Part shown: one piece after another, positions 16,870 through 25,661 of the stretch
How the letters are laid out: the number at the start of each line of letters is the position of its first letter
How positions within the stretch are numbered: the stretch's first letter is position 1
The notes under the pieces: model-generated
Seen by the model: only the letters and a program-made list of their open reading frames with translations
What the model was told of the DNA's origin: nothing
Database searches by the model: none
Program-made: the position numbers and the translations under genes
Origin: Thalassospira povalilytica
Lineage (GTDB): Bacteria > Pseudomonadota > Alphaproteobacteria > Rhodospirillales > Thalassospiraceae
DNA: 64,000 nt
Assembly: GCF_002844235.1 (NCBI RefSeq)
Contig: NZ_PGTS01000001.1
Coordinates: 434,001 to 498,000 of the forward strand
Direction of reading: 5' to 3'

Positions 16870-18069
16870 TTACTCACTTTGCTCGATAACGGGCGGTATG
16901 CCTTTGGCATTTATACTGTATGCCCGACTGGTTAGCAGGCGAAACATTTGTGTGTTGCAATGTTCGGGGTCGAATTGGGCTTGGAACTTTTGGCGTGTTT
17001 CATGTCCGATCTGCCGGCGAAGCTGATCGTCGTTATGCAGCTTGTTGAATGCATCCTGATAGCTTTCAGGCGCGCCCGAAGCCCAAACAATGGGAACTGC
17101 GTCGTATTCTGCTGGGGTGTGTCCGGCTTGGCGATTAAGAATAACCGGAAGACCAACCAGGCCTGCCTCGATAACCGTTTTCGGAACTTCCCGATACTCG
17201 GTATAGGCAACAAAGGCGTCGAACTTTCTCAGGCCATCTACAAGGTCGCTGTTTTCCTTGCGTGCAATCATTTCGACCCGATCGGCTATCTCGTTGTCTT
17301 TGACCCAGCTTTTTAAGTGAGGGCTTTCCGGGCCGTCACCGATGATTGTCAGTCTGGTGAATTTCGATTGCTTTACGGCATGGAGAATTGGCAGCACCGA
17401 CTTTCCGGTTATCAATCGGCCGACTGTAACAAGATCAAGGGAACGACCTTCTGCATAGTCGGTCTTGATATGCTGCTTCTGGACGGCAACAGCGTTGTGG
17501 ATCAAATGCACTTTGTTGCTGTACCGCTTCGCGATAGTTCCCAGGGCCGGGCTATAGACGGGCGCCAGAAAGTCTATGGTGGCATGGGTGTATTTGCGTA
17601 CCAAACTTTCAAGCAAAGCGATCAGTCGCTGTTTGATCGTGGTTGCTGTACCTCTGGGGCTATGGCCGTGTGTGGTGTGAATGCTGGCGACACTGATACA
17701 TTTAAAATGGCGTCCCAAAATTGCTGCGACCATACCTGCAAAGGTATCCCCATACGCACGAACCGCAAGATTTTCAGTATGCGAGAAATATGGTTTGAAC
17801 CTGCCGTGTATATACCTTCCGACCATGCCCGGAATGAAAAGTGTACGTATCAGTCCGTCCAAGCGAAGCAGGGGGATGCAATGGTATTCCACTTTTGCCT
17901 CGCCACAGAGCTGAGCAAGTACATCGTCGGAAGGTGCATCTGACACCAGGCTCAGGATAACGATCCGGTCAAAGCCGTTCGCAGGATTGAAATAGCTTGG
18001 AGGTATTTCACCCTTGGTGGTCCAGTCTGAAATGCGTGCCGCTACAACGACAATTAATGTATTCGGCAC
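16870..18069 (-). CDS. Glycosyltransferase family 4
   Basis: A roughly 399-residue GT-B glycosyltransferase. A donor-binding domain is evident from LDLVTVGRLITGKSVLPILH, FTRLTIIGDGPESPHLKSWV and YTEYREVPKTVIEAGLVGLP, the last carrying the E...E pair of the family. No ATG exists near the N-terminus; the candidates are a GTG at 18069 (giving PNTLIVVVAARISDW) and a TTG at 18096, and I use the GTG. It is co-transcribed with wecB, one base away. Acceptor and donor sugar cannot be inferred, though a ManNAc-type donor made by WecB is a reasonable idea. Confidence 0.82.
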   Translation of the reverse strand: MPNTLIVVVAARISDWTTKGEIPPSYFNPANGFDRIVILSLVSDAPSDDVLAQLCGEAKVEYHCIPLLRLDGLIRTLFIPGMVGRYIHGRFKPYFSHTENLAVRAYGDTFAGMVAAILGRHFKCISVASIHTTHGHSPRGTATTIKQRLIALLESLVRKYTHATIDFLAPVYSPALGTIAKRYSNKVHLIHNAVAVQKQHIKTDYAEGRSLDLVTVGRLITGKSVLPILHAVKQSKFTRLTIIGDGPESPHLKSWVKDNEIADRVEMIARKENSDLVDGLRKFDAFVAYTEYREVPKTVIEAGLVGLPVILNRQAGHTPAEYDAVPIVWASGAPESYQDAFNKLHNDDQLRRQIGHETRQKFQAQFDPEHCNTQMFRLLTSRAYSINAKGIPPVIEQSE

Positions 18070-18425
18070 AGGGTCCCGCCAAAGATGATTTTGCAAGTTG
18101 AAGCGTTCGGTTTTTTAGCCCGTTCGAGGCAACCTGAGCAAGAGGTTGTTAAACTGCGCAGAAATCGGGGCGATAAGTGAAGGCACATTGCCGTTATGTG
18201 CGTTCGCAAGATGCTGTTTGCGCAGCTGAATACGCGGATTTCGAGGACGGCTGGTACTAGCAACTGATTGACGTGTACGTAGCCGATATGGCACACACAA
18301 ATGAAAAGGCAAATTTCGGCTACGCAATGAAGATGTTGCACAGATTGAACGGTAGTTTCCGCGAAAGTCTAGGAAGCAGATTGTAAACGAAATTTTTCTC
18401 GGTTTGGTTTTATTTGGATACTGGC
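18070..18425. other. Divergent spacer between glycosyltransferase and methyltransferase
   Basis: About 355 bases of AT-richer sequence between two divergent glycan genes, probably with promoters for both. A minus-strand ORF crosses it (18115-18486) but has no recognisable product and no ribosome binding site. No clear operator was seen. Confidence 0.45.
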
Positions 18426-19196
18426 ATGCGTTCTCTTGTGTTGTCGTTAGTAGCTGTTCTTTCTTGGATCTACCGATTGGTGCCAAGCCGGATCAGGGGA
18501 GGGCTGATTTTTGGCCTGTTGATGCTGGAGTCACGTGTTGGAGCACCAGCCCAGTCTCTGCCGCGCCTCTACGCGATCAAGGATAACCTCGAAAGACTGC
18601 TGTCTGAGCGGGCAATGGCTTATGAGGGAGGAGAGCACCCCAAGCATCGCCTGATGCGCTATCACGACTTTTTCGTACAGAATATTTCATCTGACAGTAC
18701 TGTTGTCGATATCGGATGTGGCAACGGTGCGGTTGCAAGATCCATTGCTGCCGGTGTATCGGGCAGTAAGGTGATCGGCGTGGAAATGGATCGGGCGCGC
18801 TTCAGTCAGGCACAGGCTTCAAACAACCCAGAAAACCTGCAATTCATCTTCGGTGACGCATTTCAAGTTTTACCAGACGTTCAGGCCGATACGGTTGTGC
18901 TTTCGAATGTTCTTGAACATATCGAAGACCGGCAACGTTTTCTGCGCCGGATTGTTGAAGTGCTTGCACCTTCCAAGCTGCTGATACGTGTTCCTGCATT
19001 CGAGCGTGAGTGGCACGTTCCGCTTCGAGAGGAATTGGGGATCACCTATTTTAATGACCGGACTCATTATATCGAACACACAGTGGCTGAGTTCGAGGAA
19101 GAGATGCGTAATGCGGACATCAAAATAAACAGTCTGGGCACGATATGGGGCGAGATTTGGTCAGTTTGCGAGCCATTGCAGGTCGGGGATCAGTAA
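18426..19196 (+). CDS. SAM-dependent methyltransferase with hydrophobic N-terminus
   Basis: A 256-residue class I methyltransferase. The first 40 residues are hydrophobic and basic (SLVLSLVAVLSWIYRLVPSR, then GGLIFGLLMLESRV), suggesting membrane attachment. The SAM fold follows: STVVDIGCGNGAVARSIAAG, VIGVEMDRARFSQAQ, VVLSNVLEHIEDRQRFLRRI. The ATG at 18426 is preferred to an in-frame TTG at 18414. The gene sits three bases before a family 2 glycosyltransferase, so the pair is probably an operon. A membrane-bound methyltransferase could cap a lipid-linked glycan; this is inference. Confidence 0.8.
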   Translation: MRSLVLSLVAVLSWIYRLVPSRIRGGLIFGLLMLESRVGAPAQSLPRLYAIKDNLERLLSERAMAYEGGEHPKHRLMRYHDFFVQNISSDSTVVDIGCGNGAVARSIAAGVSGSKVIGVEMDRARFSQAQASNNPENLQFIFGDAFQVLPDVQADTVVLSNVLEHIEDRQRFLRRIVEVLAPSKLLIRVPAFEREWHVPLREELGITYFNDRTHYIEHTVAEFEEEMRNADIKINSLGTIWGEIWSVCEPLQVGDQ

Positions 19197-19199
19197 GGC

Positions 19200-20054
19200 A
19201 TGCAACCAACTGTCTCTGTCATCATACCTTGTTATAACGGGCATGCATTTCTCGAGCAGGCAATCCGCTCGGCGAAGGAGCAAACTGTAAAGCCCGTCGA
19301 GGTAATAGTGATCGATGATGGTTCAAACGATCCCGAGACCATCGAGTTTCTTGATCAGATGTCAGATGATGTCCGCCTCGTCAGACAGGAAAATCGCGGA
19401 TTGCCTGGTGCACGAAACAGGGGGTTCCTCGAAGCAAAGGGGGACTATGTCCTGCCGCTGGACTGCGATGACTGGCTGGAACCCAACTTCATTGAAGTCG
19501 GATTGAAGCTGATCTCCGAAAATGATGACATTGACTATGCATTTTCCTGGCTTGCGTTAGAGGCAGAGTCTTCTGGAGTGTTGAAAAAACATTATAATTT
19601 CTTCGAACAGTTATTTCTCAATCAGCTGCCTTACTGCCTTCTTCAGCCCAAAAAACTCTGGCTTGAGCTGGGGGGCTATGACGAAATGATGCGCTCGGGC
19701 TATGAGGATTGGGAGTGGAATATCCGGTTGGGAAAGGCCGGATATCGGGGGGGCGTGATAGAAAAACCGCTTTTCCACTATCGCGTGCAGTCAACAGCCA
19801 TGCTGGCAAGCATTTCTCGCCGCAAGCATGTTGATCTATGGATGTTCATTCGCGAGAAGCATTCCGACCTCTATTCTGGCAAGGCGCTTGTTGCCTTGTG
19901 GAGAGCTTGGCGCGACTGCCAGTCAACGCGGTCGCTTTCTCTCTATTTTGGCTGGGAGCTTCTTTATCGTCTTCTGCCGAAATCTGTCTTCCGGGGGTTG
20001 GTTGCAACCCTGTTTTCGCGATCCCATTCGGCACGTTTCAAGAAAAAGGCCTGA
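19200..20054 (+). CDS. Glycosyltransferase family 2
   Basis: A 284-residue GT-A fold enzyme. The N-terminus VSVIIPCYNGHAFLEQAIRS, the VIVIDDGSNDPE segment and the metal-binding DCDDW (a DxD variant) in YVLPLDCDDWLEPNF are the expected nucleotide-sugar motifs. GGYDEMMRSGYEDWEWNIRL supplies the later ED catalytic-base motif. It ends in about 40 residues of basic, partly hydrophobic sequence. Its stop codon lies inside a 24-base palindrome that can serve as terminator (20044-20067). Confidence 0.9.
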   Translation: MQPTVSVIIPCYNGHAFLEQAIRSAKEQTVKPVEVIVIDDGSNDPETIEFLDQMSDDVRLVRQENRGLPGARNRGFLEAKGDYVLPLDCDDWLEPNFIEVGLKLISENDDIDYAFSWLALEAESSGVLKKHYNFFEQLFLNQLPYCLLQPKKLWLELGGYDEMMRSGYEDWEWNIRLGKAGYRGGVIEKPLFHYRVQSTAMLASISRRKHVDLWMFIREKHSDLYSGKALVALWRAWRDCQSTRSLSLYFGWELLYRLLPKSVFRGLVATLFSRSHSARFKKKA

Positions 20055-20067
20055 TATCAGGCCTTTT
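20044..20067. terminator. Bidirectional terminator overlapping a stop codon
   Basis: A perfect 24-base palindrome (AAAAGGCCTGAT followed by its reverse complement) bounded by A and T runs. It covers the TGA of the family 2 glycosyltransferase at 20052-20054 and lies 9 bases from the end of the convergent aminotransferase gene, so one element can end both transcripts. Confidence 0.8.
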
Positions 20068-20075
20068 CTGGTCAT

Positions 20076-21281
20076 CTATTTGGCGATTTCTTTGATCGAC
20101 GAAATGACAATATCGACATCCTCAAGTGTCATTGACGCGTAGATCGGCAATGACAGGCACGTTTTGTAAAACTGCTGTGCGCCGGGCAAGTCCAGCCGCG
20201 GCGAGATCTTGCGATAATAGGGCTGAAGATGAACCGGGATGTAATGAACCTGGGTGCCGATGCCTTTTTCCCTAAGGCGGTCCATAACATAATTGCGCCC
20301 CTGCCCGAAAAAGTCGTTGTCGAAATGCGCAATCATGAGATGCGGACATGGCAGGCAGTTTGCCGTTTGTCCGGATAGCCGAACACCGTTCGGCAAGTTC
20401 TGTTCAGCCTCAAAATAAGCAGCGCGCAGTTCGCGTCTTTTTTGTGCAAACTGTTCAAGTTTAAGAAGCTGACTGTTCCCCAGCGCACATTGAATGTCCG
20501 ATGCACGGTAATTATATCCCGGCTCCGGCATTTCGTAATACCAGTTGCCCCACTTACCGGAGCGATCCATTCCCAGCGTTTCAGCGGTGAAGCTTTCAGG
20601 CGAACGCGTAATACCGTGATTGCGGAATAGTTCCAGCTTGTTTTTCAGGGCCTCGGAATTTGTGGTGACAGCACCACCTTCACCCATGGCAATTGTTTTC
20701 ACCGGATGGAATGAAAATGCCGTCATGTCGGACCACCGGCAGTCGCCGGTCGTGAACTCCAGATCGGCACCATAGTTTGTGCCGATCGCATGACATGCAT
20801 CTTCGACCACAAACATATTCTCGCGTTTTGCGACCGACGCGATGGCTTCCATGTCGCATGTTTGTCCGGCAAGTTGCACCGGCACAACTGCCTTCGGTTC
20901 GAGACCCGATTGTTTTGCGCGTGCAATTGCATCTTCCAGATGTTCAACGGTCATCAAACCGGTATCGGGATCGCAATCCGAGAAGACGACCTGTGCACCC
21001 GTAAATGTCATCGCATTGGCGGATGCGACAAAGGTGATTGCCGGTACAATAACCGCATCATTCGCGTTCAAGCCAAGCGCATAAGCCGCCATATGCAATG
21101 CCGCAGTCCCTGAATTGCAGGCGACAGCAAATCTTGCATTGGTTTGCTGCGCAAGTTGCATTTCGAATTGGTCCACAGCAGGCCCTGTGGTCAGGAAATC
21201 AGACTTCAGGACTTCGACGACGGCGTCAATGTCGGCCTGATCAATAAACTGGCGACCATATGGAAGAAATTTCTGTTTCAT
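20076..21281 (-). CDS. DegT/DnrJ/EryC1-family sugar aminotransferase (PseC-like)
   Basis: A 401-residue PLP-dependent nucleotide-sugar aminotransferase. The start LPYGRQFIDQADIDAVVEVL with DFLTTGP is typical of PseC and its relatives, which aminate C4 of a UDP-4-keto sugar. The cofactor lysine is K195 in SFHPVK, and the phosphate/ring contacts are in CNSGTAALHMAAYAL and VVEDACHAIG. PseC normally works with PseB; here the coupled gene is galE (4-base overlap), and no 4,6-dehydratase for UDP-GlcNAc is in the window, so the real substrate is open. Perosamine-type or bacillosamine-type aminotransferases are alternatives. Confidence 0.85.
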   Translation of the reverse strand: MKQKFLPYGRQFIDQADIDAVVEVLKSDFLTTGPAVDQFEMQLAQQTNARFAVACNSGTAALHMAAYALGLNANDAVIVPAITFVASANAMTFTGAQVVFSDCDPDTGLMTVEHLEDAIARAKQSGLEPKAVVPVQLAGQTCDMEAIASVAKRENMFVVEDACHAIGTNYGADLEFTTGDCRWSDMTAFSFHPVKTIAMGEGGAVTTNSEALKNKLELFRNHGITRSPESFTAETLGMDRSGKWGNWYYEMPEPGYNYRASDIQCALGNSQLLKLEQFAQKRRELRAAYFEAEQNLPNGVRLSGQTANCLPCPHLMIAHFDNDFFGQGRNYVMDRLREKGIGTQVHYIPVHLQPYYRKISPRLDLPGAQQFYKTCLSLPIYASMTLEDVDIVISSIKEIAK

Positions 21282-22264
21282 CTATCTGCCTGTTCCATGA
21301 ACTTCCACGCGTGAGAAATGATGTCTTCAAGGTCTGTAAACTTGGGTTCCCAACCTAGCAGGTTTTTTGCTTTTTCGTTATGGGAGACCAAACGGTACGG
21401 ATCCCCGGCGCGGCGCTCTTTGAAATTTATCTTTAGTCGACAATTTGTAATCTTTTCGCATAACTTTAGGACTTCGAGAACAGAAGAGCCTTCTTCACGG
21501 CCGATGTTGATTTGTTCAAATGCGGGGTCGGTTGCCTTCATTGCATATTGCAGGGCGGCGATATGGGCGTCGGCGAGATCGTCAACATGTACATAGTCCC
21601 GCACACACGTACCGTCCGGTGTAGGGTAGTCCGTTCCAAATACACTCATTGCCCGGCCATTGTTTTTCGCGGCCATCAGGCAAAGAGGGATCAGGTGGGT
21701 TTCTGGTTCGTGACGTTCACCAGCACGGCCAGCGGGATCCGCCCCCGCAGCATTGAAATATCTGAGCGCAAGAGCTCGAAAGCCGTGGATTTTACAATAA
21801 TCGGCAAGTATCGTCTCAACGATTGCTTTTGACCTGCCGTAAGGATTAGTCGGGCAAACCGGCTCAGATTCATCGATCAGATATTTCTCTGAATTGCCAT
21901 ACACGGCAGCCGTCGACGAGAATACAATCTTTTTGCAATCATACTGTTGCATGGATGCAAAAAGAACCTGAGATCCCGTTACATTGACATCATAAAACAG
22001 GCCCGGGGACGACATCGACTGTCCAGCTTCAATCAGTCCGGCCAGATGAATGACGGCAAGCGGACTATGCGCTGCGAAAACGCTATCAAGTGCCTTTTTT
22101 TTGCGAATGTCACCCTGAATAAAAATGGCCTCATCGGGCACTGCATCAGGATGGCCATTCGTCAAGTTGTCAAAGACGACTGGCGTGTAACCTTTTTCCA
22201 AAAGCTTTAAACAGATATGGGAGCCAATAAAGCCCGCTCCACCTGTAACCAGAATTTTTTTCAT
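21278..22264 (-). CDS. galE: UDP-glucose 4-epimerase
   Basis: A 328-residue extended SDR enzyme interconverting UDP-glucose and UDP-galactose (or the N-acetyl forms). The NAD-binding loop is VTGGAGFIGSHICLKLLE; the catalytic S-x-Y-x3-K elements are VFSSTAAVYG and NPYGRSK. GERHEPETHLIPLCL and FGTDYPTPDGTCVRDYVHVD are GalE signatures. The downstream aminotransferase ATG overlaps its stop (ATGA), so the two are translated together. It supplies galactose-type donors for the glycan locus. Confidence 0.94.
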   Translation of the reverse strand: MKKILVTGGAGFIGSHICLKLLEKGYTPVVFDNLTNGHPDAVPDEAIFIQGDIRKKKALDSVFAAHSPLAVIHLAGLIEAGQSMSSPGLFYDVNVTGSQVLFASMQQYDCKKIVFSSTAAVYGNSEKYLIDESEPVCPTNPYGRSKAIVETILADYCKIHGFRALALRYFNAAGADPAGRAGERHEPETHLIPLCLMAAKNNGRAMSVFGTDYPTPDGTCVRDYVHVDDLADAHIAALQYAMKATDPAFEQINIGREEGSSVLEVLKLCEKITNCRLKINFKERRAGDPYRLVSHNEKAKNLLGWEPKFTDLEDIISHAWKFMEQADR

Positions 22265-22736
22265 TAAAACAAGAGAGCCTGTCTGCGGGAAATTGTTTCA
22301 TTACGTATAATCAGTTTAGGCGATGTTCTGTCTATATCCACCTTAGACTGACGTACAGAGCAAATATAGAATTAGATAGGATAACTGGTGGCATGTGGCC
22401 TTTTAATTGCGAACCTGCTTTTGGACCGATGTAGTTTAATTTAAAGGAAGATCATGTACCAACACCGTGGGATTGTGACATTCGCTATTGCAATGCTTCG
22501 TCAGTGACACGCAATCAGAGATTCCAAGGCGCACAATGTCTGTCAACGATAGGTATTATGTTGTAGTCTGATCGCGCTCCGGGGCTTGGATCGGCGGGGC
22601 TGTCCGAAAGTGGTAGGCATCAATGCTTGGAAAATTGTTGCAGTGCGATAATATCGTCACAGGACCATGTCTGGGCAGAAATGAAAAATCGTTGCCCGGT
22701 CCAGGGAAACGTAATCAGGAATAATCGGAGGGTTTC
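22265..22736. promoter_or_regulatory. Upstream region of phaA with candidate PhaR site
   Basis: A 470-base divergent spacer between galE and phaA. TTGTTGCAGTGCGATAAT at 22635-22652, 85 bases before the phaA start, shares the GCAGTGC core with sites near phaB and the phasin gene and may bind PhaR. A 17-codon ORF at 22454-22507 has a good ribosome binding site (AAAGGAAGATC before ATG) but no recognisable product. Nothing else is evident. Confidence 0.45.
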
Positions 22737-23909
22737 ATGACCGACGTCGTAATTGTGGGTGCAGCACGTACACCAATCGGCGCATTCAGTGGCACGCTGG
22801 CGAATACGCCGGCACATGATCTGGGTGCTGTTGCCATCAAGGCTGCACTGGAACGCGCGGGCGTTGAAGGGGACGCGGTGGATGAAGTCATCCTCGGCCA
22901 GGTTCTCACAGGTGGTCAGGGGCAGAACCCCGCCCGTCAGGCCGCCATCGGCGCGGGCATCTCGGATCGCGCAACCGCCTTTTTGATCAACCAGGTCTGT
23001 GGTTCGGGGCTGCGCACGGTGGCCCTTGCCGCCCAGCAGATCATGACCGGGGACGCCAATATCGTGGTTGCCGGTGGTCAGGAAAACATGTCGCTTTCTA
23101 CCCATGTCGCACATCTGCGAGCCGGGCATAAAATGGGCGATGTCAAATTCATCGACAGCATGATCAAGGACGGCCTGTGGTGTGCTTTCAATGGCTATCA
23201 CATGGGCAACACGGCTGAAAACATTGCCGCCAAATGGGGCATTTCGCGCGAAGAACAGGACGCCTTTGCTGCCGGTTCCCAGAACAAGGCCGAAGCCGCC
23301 CAGAAATCCGGCCGCTTCAATGATGAAATCGCCGCGGTAACCATCGCCAACCGCAAGGGCGATATCGTCTTTGATACCGATGAATATCCGCGCCATGGTG
23401 CGACTGCCGAAGGCATGGCCAAACTGCGCCCGGCCTTTGACAAGGAAGGCACGGTCACGGCCGGCAACGCATCGGGCATCAATGACGGGGCTGCTGCCCT
23501 TGTTGTGATGTCGGCAGCCGAAGCCGCCAAACGTGGCCTGACCCCGCTTGCAACGATCAAAAGCTGGGCGACGGCGGGTGTTGACCCGGCCATCATGGGA
23601 TCGGGTCCGATCCCGGCCTCGAAAAAGGCCCTTGAAAAAGCCGGCTGGTCGGCCGCCGATCTTGACCTGATCGAAGCCAACGAAGCCTTTGCCGCCCAGG
23701 CAATTGCGGTCAATCGCGACATGGGCTGGGATACCGACAAGGTTAACGTCAATGGCGGTGCGATTGCGCTTGGCCATCCGATCGGGGCATCGGGCGCACG
23801 TGTCTTCACCACGCTGCTGTATGAAATGCAGAAACGCGACGCGAAAAAAGGTCTCGCGACGCTTTGCATCGGTGGCGGCATGGGAGTTGCGCTGTGCGTC
23901 GAGCGCTAA
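22737..23909 (+). CDS. phaA: Acetyl-CoA C-acetyltransferase (beta-ketothiolase)
   Basis: A 390-residue cytoplasmic thiolase condensing two acetyl-CoA to acetoacetyl-CoA, the first step of PHB synthesis. Start: [19 protein letters not shown]. The acylated cysteine lies in [18 protein letters not shown]; the [10 protein letters not shown] motif and the C-terminal [15 protein letters not shown] with the second cysteine are intact. The ATG at 22737 has GGAGG just upstream. phaB lies 250 bases downstream on the same strand, separated by a hairpin and its own candidate PhaR site, so the two may be transcribed separately. Confidence 0.96.
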   Translation: MTDVVIVGAARTPIGAFSGTLANTPAHDLGAVAIKAALERAGVEGDAVDEVILGQVLTGGQGQNPARQAAIGAGISDRATAFLINQVCGSGLRTVALAAQQIMTGDANIVVAGGQENMSLSTHVAHLRAGHKMGDVKFIDSMIKDGLWCAFNGYHMGNTAENIAAKWGISREEQDAFAAGSQNKAEAAQKSGRFNDEIAAVTIANRKGDIVFDTDEYPRHGATAEGMAKLRPAFDKEGTVTAGNASGINDGAAALVVMSAAEAAKRGLTPLATIKSWATAGVDPAIMGSGPIPASKKALEKAGWSAADLDLIEANEAFAAQAIAVNRDMGWDTDKVNVNGGAIALGHPIGASGARVFTTLLYEMQKRDAKKGLATLCIGGGMGVALCVER

Positions 23910-23938
23910 CGCAAGTTTCTGACTGAATTTTCTGCTGC

Positions 23939-23971
23939 GCGGGGCGTCCTCTTGAATGGGGGAGGCCCCGT
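23939..23971 (+). terminator. Imperfect hairpin after phaA
   Basis: CGGGGC near 23939 pairs with GCCCCG near 23970 across an imperfect stem, followed by TTTGCATTT. The weak T-run suggests partial termination or RNA stabilisation between phaA and phaB. Confidence 0.4.
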
Positions 23972-23987
23972 TTGCATTTCAGAAAGT

Positions 23988-24007
23988 CATGCTGCAGTGC
24001 GACGAAA
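23988..24007 (+). promoter_or_regulatory. Candidate PhaR operator before phaB
   Basis: CATGCTGCAGTGCGACGAAA shares CTGCAGTGCGA with the site upstream of phaA and the GCAGTGC core with the phasin promoter. It lies 154 bases before the phaB start codon. Binding is inferred from recurrence only. Confidence 0.4.
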
Positions 24008-24160
24008 GACTAAACCGACCGGCTGACATAGATCATGGAGAAGTAATAAAATTACATATATAAGGTACTTTATGGATTAAAGTTACGTGCGTCGTAGAAG
24101 GGCAAACTACGAGACTCGTTATGAAGACAGGCTTGATGAACGAAGTTTAGGGAGGCGACC

Positions 24161-24883
24161 ATGACAAAAACAGCACTGGTAACCGGTGGAACGCGCGGTA
24201 TCGGCAAGGCAATCAGCCTGGCGCTCAAGGATGCGGGCTATACCGTTGTTGCAAACTATGCTGGCAATGACGAGGCCGCAAAGGCCTTCAGCGATGAAAC
24301 AGGCATTGCAACCTGCAAATGGAGCGTCGCGGATCCCGATGGCTGTGCGGCTGGCATCGCCAAGGTCGAGGCCGATATTGGCCCGATCGACATTCTGATC
24401 AACAATGCCGGCATCACCCGTGACGGTTTCATGCATAAAATGGAAACCGAACAATGGCATGCGGTGATCGAAACCAATCTCAGCTCGCTATTCTATATGA
24501 CCAAACCGGTTCTTGAAGGCATGCGGGCTCGCGGCTTTGGCCGCATTGTCAATATTTCCTCGATCAACGGGCAAGCCGGCCAGTTCGGCCAGACCAACTA
24601 TTCCGCGGCCAAGGCCGGTGTGCACGGCTTTACCAAGGCACTTGCCCAGGAAGTTGCGCGCAAGGGCATTACGGTCAACACCATCGCGCCGGGCTATATC
24701 AATACCGACATGGTGGCGGCTGTCCCGGAAAAGGTTCTCGAAGGTATCGTTGCCAAAATCCCGGTCGGCCGACTGGGCGAAGCCGACGAAATCGCCCAGG
24801 CGATCCTCTATCTTTGCGGCCCGAATTCCGGCTTCATCACCGGTTCCTGCCTGTCGATCAATGGCGGTCAGCACATGTTCTGA
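24161..24883 (+). CDS. phaB: Acetoacetyl-CoA reductase (NADPH-dependent)
   Basis: A 240-residue SDR enzyme reducing acetoacetyl-CoA to (R)-3-hydroxybutyryl-CoA, the PHB monomer. Cofactor loop VTGGTRGIGKAISLALKDAG; NNAG in ILINNAGITRDGFMHKM; catalytic Ser and Y-x3-K in IVNISSINGQAGQFGQTNYS with SAAKAGVHGF. The strings MTKTALVTGGTRGIGKAI and GFMHKM...W are typical of PhaB and not of FabG. GGGAGG precedes the ATG at 24161. A strong terminator follows its stop. Confidence 0.95.
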   Translation: MTKTALVTGGTRGIGKAISLALKDAGYTVVANYAGNDEAAKAFSDETGIATCKWSVADPDGCAAGIAKVEADIGPIDILINNAGITRDGFMHKMETEQWHAVIETNLSSLFYMTKPVLEGMRARGFGRIVNISSINGQAGQFGQTNYSAAKAGVHGFTKALAQEVARKGITVNTIAPGYINTDMVAAVPEKVLEGIVAKIPVGRLGEADEIAQAILYLCGPNSGFITGSCLSINGGQHMF

Positions 24884-24908
24884 TCCCGCCTGCGCCGGAC
24901 CAAAAAAC

Positions 24909-24941
24909 AACGCCCCGCAGACACATTTGCGGGGCGTTTTG
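24909..24941 (+). terminator. Rho-independent terminator of phaB
   Basis: AACGCCCCGCA pairs with TGCGGGGCGTT around an 8-9 base loop and is followed by TTTTG. It begins 25 bases after the phaB stop and may also stop the convergent isochorismatase-fold gene. Confidence 0.85.
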
Positions 24942-24952
24942 TCTATCCGGGA

Positions 24953-25546
24953 TCAGGCAGCCAATACATCCCTGGTCGAGACAATCTTGGCAAAGGTATC
25001 ACCCAGCATGGTCAGTTCGTGACGATGCAGGTCAGCGGCCGGAATTGCCTTGCCGCTGATCGCATCGGGCAGATCGCGCGTGGTGGTGGCATCCGATACC
25101 ACCGTGACCCCGTATCCCTTTTCATCGGCGACCCGGGCGGTGGTTGATACACAAACATGTGTCATGAAGCCCGTGATCACCACCTGCTTGAAACCGCCCT
25201 GTTGCAACAGTTCGTCAAGTCCGGTGCCGCCAAACGAACTTGGTACCGATTTGGTCAGGACCGCCTCACCCTCCTTGGGGGCAACCTCGGCCATGATTGC
25301 GGCATAGGGGCCGCTTGGATCAAACAGGCCGGTTGCGCGATGCTGAATATGGATAACGGTCCCGCCCTGTGCCCGCCAATGGCTCAGAAGTTTCTGAATA
25401 TTGGCCAGTGCGGGCTCAAGACCCGACAGTTGCAGTTTGCCGCTGCGGTATTCTTCCTGCGCATCAATCACGATCAGGGCGGCATCATCGGGTGTTCCGG
25501 TCACAAGACTTGCCCCGGCAAGATCAAAAATGGTTTTCGCAGTCAT
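24953..25546 (-). CDS. Isochorismatase-fold cysteine hydrolase
   Basis: A 197-residue cytoplasmic hydrolase. The catalytic Asp is in ALIVIDAQEEYRSG, the Lys in LTKSVPSSFGGTGLDELL and the nucleophilic Cys in VITGFMTHVCVSTTARVADE, the full Asp-Lys-Cys triad. Such enzymes hydrolyse amides or carbamates (nicotinamidase-like, N-carbamoylsarcosine amidase-like); the substrate is not readable. The ATG at 25546 is used because AAAGGA lies eight bases upstream; the ATG at 25555 leaves no spacing. It is divergent from a LysR gene with a perfect inverted repeat between them. Confidence 0.85.
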   Translation of the reverse strand: MTAKTIFDLAGASLVTGTPDDAALIVIDAQEEYRSGKLQLSGLEPALANIQKLLSHWRAQGGTVIHIQHRATGLFDPSGPYAAIMAEVAPKEGEAVLTKSVPSSFGGTGLDELLQQGGFKQVVITGFMTHVCVSTTARVADEKGYGVTVVSDATTTRDLPDAISGKAIPAADLHRHELTMLGDTFAKIVSTRDVLAA

Positions 25547-25627
25547 TTTCGGCATCCTTTGTTTGTTTCGCTGATGCCCCATCATGTCTCTGCGAAATTG
25601 CATTATCCATCGGCAATAATTCGATTA

Positions 25628-25649
25628 TAATCTGCAAAAATGCAGATTA
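25628..25649. promoter_or_regulatory. 9-bp perfect inverted repeat, probable LysR operator
   Basis: TAATCTGCA, four A, then TGCAGATTA: a perfect dyad in the 115-base space between the divergent hydrolase and LysR genes, 12 bases before the LysR start. The T-N11-A-like layout and location suit a LysR site controlling both genes. Confidence 0.65.
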
Positions 25650-25661
25650 GTGGAATGTATG

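Noticed and set aside
17317-17943. 208-codon plus-strand ORF
   Set aside because: It is antisense to the family 4 glycosyltransferase and shows no domain.
22620-23777. 385-codon minus-strand ORF
   Set aside because: It lies entirely antisense to phaA, with no known product.
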